Shown in pieces: positions 60,345 through 64,000 of a DNA stretch of 64,000 bases. Positions within the stretch are counted from its first letter, which is position 1. Every line of letters begins with the position of its first letter. Where the stretch lies: contig JAMPIC010000001.1 in the NCBI GenBank assembly GCA_023663025.1, positions 184,979-248,978 on the forward strand. Reading direction: 5' to 3'. Under the pieces are notes generated by a model that saw only the letters and a list, made by a program, of their open reading frames with translations, was not told where the DNA came from and ran no database searches. The stretch is from Prevotella sp. GTDB lineage: Bacteria > Bacillota > Clostridia > Oscillospirales > Ruminococcaceae. A program made the translations under genes and the position numbers.

Positions 60345-62933
60345 TCACTTTTTATCATCGTTTGACACTTTGGCATTTGCGTTGTCAAGTGCAGTTGCAT
60401 ATAAGTCAGAAATTTTAGCAGTATCATACTTACTTAATATTTCGTCTTTTATCCGATTTGCTATCTTCCATATGTCATCAGCATTGGACATTTTAAAAGT
60501 CGCATTGACAAGTGCTATTGCATATTGTTCAGCAATTTCATCAGTCCCGTACTTACTTAATATTTCATCTTTTATCCGATTTGCTGTTTTCAATATGTCA
60601 TCAGCATTGGACATTTTAAAAGTCGCATTAACAAGTGCCATCGCATATTGTTCAGCAATTTCATCAGTACCATACTTGCTCAATATTTCATCTTTTATCT
60701 GATTTGCTATTTTCAATATGTCATCAACATCGGGCATTTCAGCAGTCGCATTAACAAGTACCCTCGCATACCGTAAAGCAATTTCAGCAGTACCATACTT
60801 GCTCAATATTTCATCTTTTATCCGATTTGCTATTTTCAATATGTCATCAGCATTTGACATTTTAAAAGTCGCATTGACAAGTACCATCGCATACCGCAAA
60901 GCAATTTCATCAGTCCCGTACTTACTTAATATTTCATCTTTTATCTGATTTGCTATTTTTAATCTGTCATCAGCATTGTGCATTTCAGTAGTCGCATTGA
61001 CAAGTACATAAGTATATTCTAAATAACATTTTTTATTTTTGCCACTCAACAATATGTCCTTTAGCCACAGTAAATTACTCTCGGTTAATGTGTAGTAATA
61101 TGATAAACCTATAAAGAAAGATTTATTAACACATTCGCCTATAAATCCTCTATAGTTATTTGCTTTTACAAATTCAAACAAATCTTTTATAATATTTTGA
61201 AATTTTTTAAGTGAATGCCAATCATTCAAGCACCTTCTTAAAAAGCCGCAAAAATAACCTTGATATCTTTCGGAACAAAATATTGTATACCATTCACGTT
61301 TATGTTCAGGACTAATTCTATTGAATGTATCAATAAAGAAAAATTCACCCACAAGGTCAGGAAGCATAGGATAAATATTTAAATCTGCTGCGTCTTTTTC
61401 ACATAATGCGCTAAGGAATATTTTTAAATCGTTGGTATCAAAGTTATAGCTTAACCCGTCTTTTAGCGGTGAAATGTAATATCCAAAAATACTTTCGGTA
61501 TCAGCGTTTTCCGTATTTATTGTTCCTATTGCGGAAGCGACAGCTAAAAGCGTATAGGCGCTTTTACATATATTTTTGCTGTAATGCACTTCTAAATTTG
61601 CCTTAAAACGTTCCGTATATTTGTCCATAAGTTTACTTGTATCCCAACAGCTGTAATCATTTCCGTTAAGAAACGCGTCTGCCGTAAACAGTAAAAACAA
61701 GCAGCGTTCTTCGGAATGTGACAAATTATTTTTATCGGATACGCTATTCAATCTGTTTTTTGTAAAATTCACAATATTCTTTTTATCTTCTTCGGACAGC
61801 TTTTTCTCTGAAAAATCATCAAGAATGTTATACATATTTTCATCGGTTAAAATATAATCATCTAAGTTTAAAGAAGCGGTTCGATATTCTATTTCTTTCA
61901 TATCGTCGCTGTTGTGTCCTGACAATAAACGGTTATACCATACATCAGAATATATAAAGTTACCGGCGTCGGAAGCCGGGGTATAACCCGAGCGTTCAAG
62001 CAACAGTACTCTTATTTTGCATTTTGCAGTGCGTAAAAGATTAAGCAGCAACGTTCTGATAGATTCGACATATTCACCCGCATAGTCGCATACAATCAAT
62101 AAAGGCTTATTGTATCCTTCATTGCGTTTTACTCCGTTTATATTTTCAACTTTGTTTTTATTTAGCCATACGGCTTTCCAATTTTCTTGTTTGTATTTTT
62201 TACAAACATACAGAGCAAATTTGCTCTTGCCTACCCCGCCGCGTCCGGTAACAGACCAAAACAGCAAAGGACGGGCATCTGACATAAACTTTTCTATTTC
62301 CTCCTGCTCGATATTTCTGCCGTAAAATCCAACAGCGGGATTTGCATAACTGAATTTACTTGTGGTTATTGCTCTTGGGAGTCCTGTATTATCTATCTGC
62401 TCTGCAAAAGAATCAAGATATTCGATTTTGTTTAAAAAATTACGTCCAATATCTTCTATATCACCAATTTTACCAACTAATTGTTTATAATATTCATTTG
62501 TGACCGAAGTAATCTCGGAAGCAAGAATTTTATCGCTGTCTGAAATTTTATCGTGCAAGCAAGCTCCCACAAAATCAATTATGGAATTGCAATACTTGCA
62601 TATAGCTTTTTTATTTCCTTTACCGAACGAAGCGGCTTCGCGCAAAATATCTTCCCGTATGCTGTCCCGTCCTTCGCGTCCGATATTTTTAATATTATAA
62701 AATATTGAGATGATCTTATTATCCAAATTATTCAGTAAATATGTTTCTACCGCCTCAAAATCAAATTCTTCCGATAAATCACAATTTTCAAATATTTCAT
62801 CAAAATATTTTTGTGAAGCAATTTTAAATTTGTCCTTTAACTCTTTATCCTTTAACACCTCGGTAAATTTGCCGAAAACGAAATCCGTTGCTTTTTCTGT
62901 CATAATATCCTTAACGGTTGGCATAAATAACAT
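60345..62933 (-). CDS. STAND-type NTPase with near-identical C-terminal helical repeats
   Basis: 862 aa. Residues 1-190: helical N-terminal domain, not recognised, possibly the effector. Residues 205-560: STAND/AAA-like NTPase with GFYGRNIEQEEIEKFM, Walker A TGRGGVGKSKFAL near 226 and Walker B PLLIVCDYAGE near 280. Residues 640-862: five tandem 41-residue helical repeats (LVNATFKMSNADDILKIANR, IKDEILSKYGTDEIA) plus a partial sixth. The layout is effector, switch, sensor repeats, as in Avs-type and NLR-like immune proteins. The repeats are nearly identical, so they expanded recently. AGGAGG-type site GGAGG 8 nt before the ATG at 62933. Confidence 0.8.
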   Translation of the reverse strand: MLFMPTVKDIMTEKATDFVFGKFTEVLKDKELKDKFKIASQKYFDEIFENCDLSEEFDFEAVETYLLNNLDNKIISIFYNIKNIGREGRDSIREDILREAASFGKGNKKAICKYCNSIIDFVGACLHDKISDSDKILASEITSVTNEYYKQLVGKIGDIEDIGRNFLNKIEYLDSFAEQIDNTGLPRAITTSKFSYANPAVGFYGRNIEQEEIEKFMSDARPLLFWSVTGRGGVGKSKFALYVCKKYKQENWKAVWLNKNKVENINGVKRNEGYNKPLLIVCDYAGEYVESIRTLLLNLLRTAKCKIRVLLLERSGYTPASDAGNFIYSDVWYNRLLSGHNSDDMKEIEYRTASLNLDDYILTDENMYNILDDFSEKKLSEEDKKNIVNFTKNRLNSVSDKNNLSHSEERCLFLLFTADAFLNGNDYSCWDTSKLMDKYTERFKANLEVHYSKNICKSAYTLLAVASAIGTINTENADTESIFGYYISPLKDGLSYNFDTNDLKIFLSALCEKDAADLNIYPMLPDLVGEFFFIDTFNRISPEHKREWYTIFCSERYQGYFCGFLRRCLNDWHSLKKFQNIIKDLFEFVKANNYRGFIGECVNKSFFIGLSYYYTLTESNLLWLKDILLSGKNKKCYLEYTYVLVNATTEMHNADDRLKIANQIKDEILSKYGTDEIALRYAMVLVNATFKMSNADDILKIANRIKDEILSKYGTAEIALRYARVLVNATAEMPDVDDILKIANQIKDEILSKYGTDEIAEQYAMALVNATFKMSNADDILKTANRIKDEILSKYGTDEIAEQYAIALVNATFKMSNADDIWKIANRIKDEILSKYDTAKISDLYATALDNANAKVSNDDKK
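60360..61010 (-). repeat. 123-bp tandem repeats inside the STAND gene
   Basis: Period of exactly 123 bp (41 codons), for example ACTTACTTAATATTTC at 60428 and again at 60551, and so on upstream. About five full units plus a partial one. Units differ at few positions, among them the residues before VLVNAT and the ATFK/ATAE/ATTE pair. Confidence 0.88.
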
Positions 62934-62962
62934 ACATACCGCCTCCTTTATTTTTTACCATC

Positions 62963-62991
62963 ATTATACACAATATGCGTACATTTGTCAA
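62963..62991 (-). promoter_or_regulatory. Perfect sigma-A promoter of the STAND gene
   Basis: Minus strand TTGACA (62991-62986), 17-bp spacer, TATAAT (62968-62963), 30 bp before the start codon. Constitutive high transcription is expected. Confidence 0.88.
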
Positions 62992-63099
62992 TATCATTTA
63001 TTAAATTTGTGTGATTATGTTGTTTCACAGTAATCTTAAACAACAAATTATTAGCTACCGATTAGTGACAAACAGGTTAAAAAGGCTGATTTTTCCATA

Positions 63100-63684
63100 A
63101 TGTTTTCTGCGATTGAGGGAACAATGACATGTACTACGGAAGAATTGAATATATCTTCAGAAAATATAGATACGGAATTTGATACTTCGGACACGGCTGT
63201 ACCCATGAGCGCCGACTCGTCACAGCTTACAGCGACCACCGCAGCAATATCGGAATATCCTCATATTCTTTGGAACTGCGCAATGAATTCAAAAAACTCC
63301 GAAGCTCTCGCCAGCAAAACGGTTTCATGCAAAGCCTTCGCCGATGAACTTAAAAGCGCTTTCGGTTACGGCGGTGCAATGAACAGAGCGGCAGTCAGCC
63401 CAAATCCCGATAAATACGAAGGTTACCGCGTTGATAATACCGAATCGGGAAAAAGAAGCATGGACGACATTGCACCGCAGGAAATCATAAACGCGGTAAC
63501 CAAGGTGCTGCGCGAGCAAATAAGTCTTTCCGAAACCGATCTTATAAGGGAAACGGCAAAAAAATTCGGATATTCCAGAATAGGCGGCGTTATTGAAAAC
63601 TCGGTCGAATATGCTGTAAGAACAGGAATATCAAAAGGAAAAATTATCAAAGCGGAAAATGGGAATATAACACTTTCGGAATAA
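63100..63684 (+). pseudogene. Probable C-terminal fragment of a DUF3320-type large protein
   Basis: 194 codons without a ribosome site before the first ATG. The last 75 residues (SMDDIAPQEIINAVTKVLRE, SLSETDLIRETAKKFGYSRI, VRTGISKGKIIKAENGNITL) resemble the C-terminal DUF3320-like end of DUF4011/helicase-type giant proteins. The preceding part is compositionally odd and not recognised. The start probably reflects a truncation. It may also be a small intact protein. Confidence 0.42.
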
Positions 63685-63772
63685 TGCAAGAAATTTAATA
63701 TGCCTTGCCCTGTTTATGCAAATGGTTTCGATATGACATATAATTACCCAAAACGCTGTTATAACAGTAAAA

Positions 63773-63803
63773 AGCAGGTTCCTGTCAACTGCGTGAGCCT
63801 GCT
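63773..63803 (-). terminator. Minus-strand terminator-like hairpin
   Basis: Stem AGCAGG (63773-63778) / CCTGCT (63798-63803) with extra pairs inside; the A-run before it gives TTTTT on the minus-strand RNA. No minus-strand gene ends here in the window. It would fit a short RNA transcribed from about 63.96 kb towards it. Confidence 0.4.
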
Positions 63804-63908
63804 CTTACCTTTATAATCCGTTGTGTTTGTCTGTTTAACAATATTTTGAAAAATTTCTGTATCACTACCACGCTTATGTTCTCTATCATTATTTTTTTCA
63901 GATAAACA

Positions 63909-64000
63909 TTGACAGCCTTCAAAAAGACAATCATATATTATAACTGTGAGAAGCAACTTATAGCTTTTCAAAATTCAAGAACGGAGGTTATAGTATATGA
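63909..64000 (+). promoter_or_regulatory. Second copy of the small-peptide promoter and leader, start codon at window end
   Basis: TTGACA (63909-63914), 19-bp spacer, TATATT (63934-63939) inside ACAATCATATATTATA (63927-63942), the same geometry as at 53549-53582. The leader begins TGAGAAGC in both and has a GAAGC-type hairpin. ACGGAGG precedes an ATG at 63997-63999, whose coding sequence lies outside the window. Confidence 0.6.

Noticed and set aside
60360..61010. Regular 123-bp tandem repeats as a CRISPR array or satellite
   Set aside because: The period is 41 codons, in frame with the STAND gene, with no alternating spacers; it is a protein repeat.
63759..63971. 70-codon minus-strand frame at the window end
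   Set aside because: It runs across a terminator-like hairpin and the conserved promoter block of the opposite strand; composition and ribosome site do not support it.

Overview
The window looks like a chromosomal segment of an anaerobic Gram-positive Clostridia species, probably an Oscillospiraceae/Ruminococcaceae-type organism. The reasons are strong AGGAGG-type ribosome binding sites with frequent TTG/GTG starts, sigma-A promoters with 17-bp spacers, the Firmicutes order tepA-ylzJ-(uppP)-ftsK/spoIIIE, the cmk-plsC-ispH block with an IspH-S1 fusion, and the VTC/DUF4956/CotH triad. No rRNA, tRNA or CRISPR array was seen. Species-level identity cannot be read from the sequence alone.

Region 1 (1-9950) is a type IV pilus / pseudopilus cluster. 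On the minus strand one operon runs gspF/pilC, a pilM-pilN fusion, pilO-like, a very large PilX-like protein and two prepilins. Next to it are divergent pilB (cut by the window edge) and the prepilin peptidase pilD. Region 2 (10-20 kb) has metabolic and regulatory genes (amidohydrolase, XRE-membrane regulator, CarD-like regulator, FGGY sugar kinase). It also has the VTC-DUF4956-CotH operon, preceded by a Pho-box-like repeat. Scattered through it are copies of an intergenic hairpin-array element (11.0-11.6, 16.4-16.6 and 19.3-19.9 kb) whose stems covary. Region 3 (20-42.3 kb) is core genome: TepA, YlzJ, UppP, FtsK, YgiQ, a ComEC-like hydrolase, an RpiR regulator, an HI0933-type flavoprotein, Cmk, PlsC, IspH-S1, a thioredoxin reductase/glutaredoxin pair, an MBOAT/DHHW acetylation pair, an EAL phosphodiesterase and an ECF sigma factor with a beta-propeller partner.

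Region 4 (about 42.7-64 kb) is AT-richer accessory DNA. It begins with a decayed HerA fragment and a MITE-like palindrome, then an XRE repressor with an operator array. The most interesting part is a tight operon (43.8-53.5 kb): a WYL regulator, two dynamin-like GTPases, a small glycine-rich membrane protein, a 1101-aa HerA/FtsK-type ATPase with a predicted membrane segment, an HNH (WHH-type) nuclease translationally coupled to the ATPase, and a probable immunity protein. The gene order suggests a membrane-associated, nucleotide-driven defence or toxin-delivery system that I cannot match to a named one.

Just downstream is a second compact module (53.55-55.99 kb): a small cationic amphipathic peptide gene with its own promoter and terminator, a zinc-ribbon amidoligase, and a class II glutamine amidotransferase. 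This is a plausible peptide-modification cassette. The peptide's promoter and leader recur at the very end of the window (63.91-64.0 kb). The rest of the island holds an AAA/DUF4143 ATPase, a broken D5-type primase, small orphan ORFs, a STAND-type NTPase with nearly identical 41-residue C-terminal repeats behind a consensus promoter, and a probable fragment of a DUF3320-type protein.
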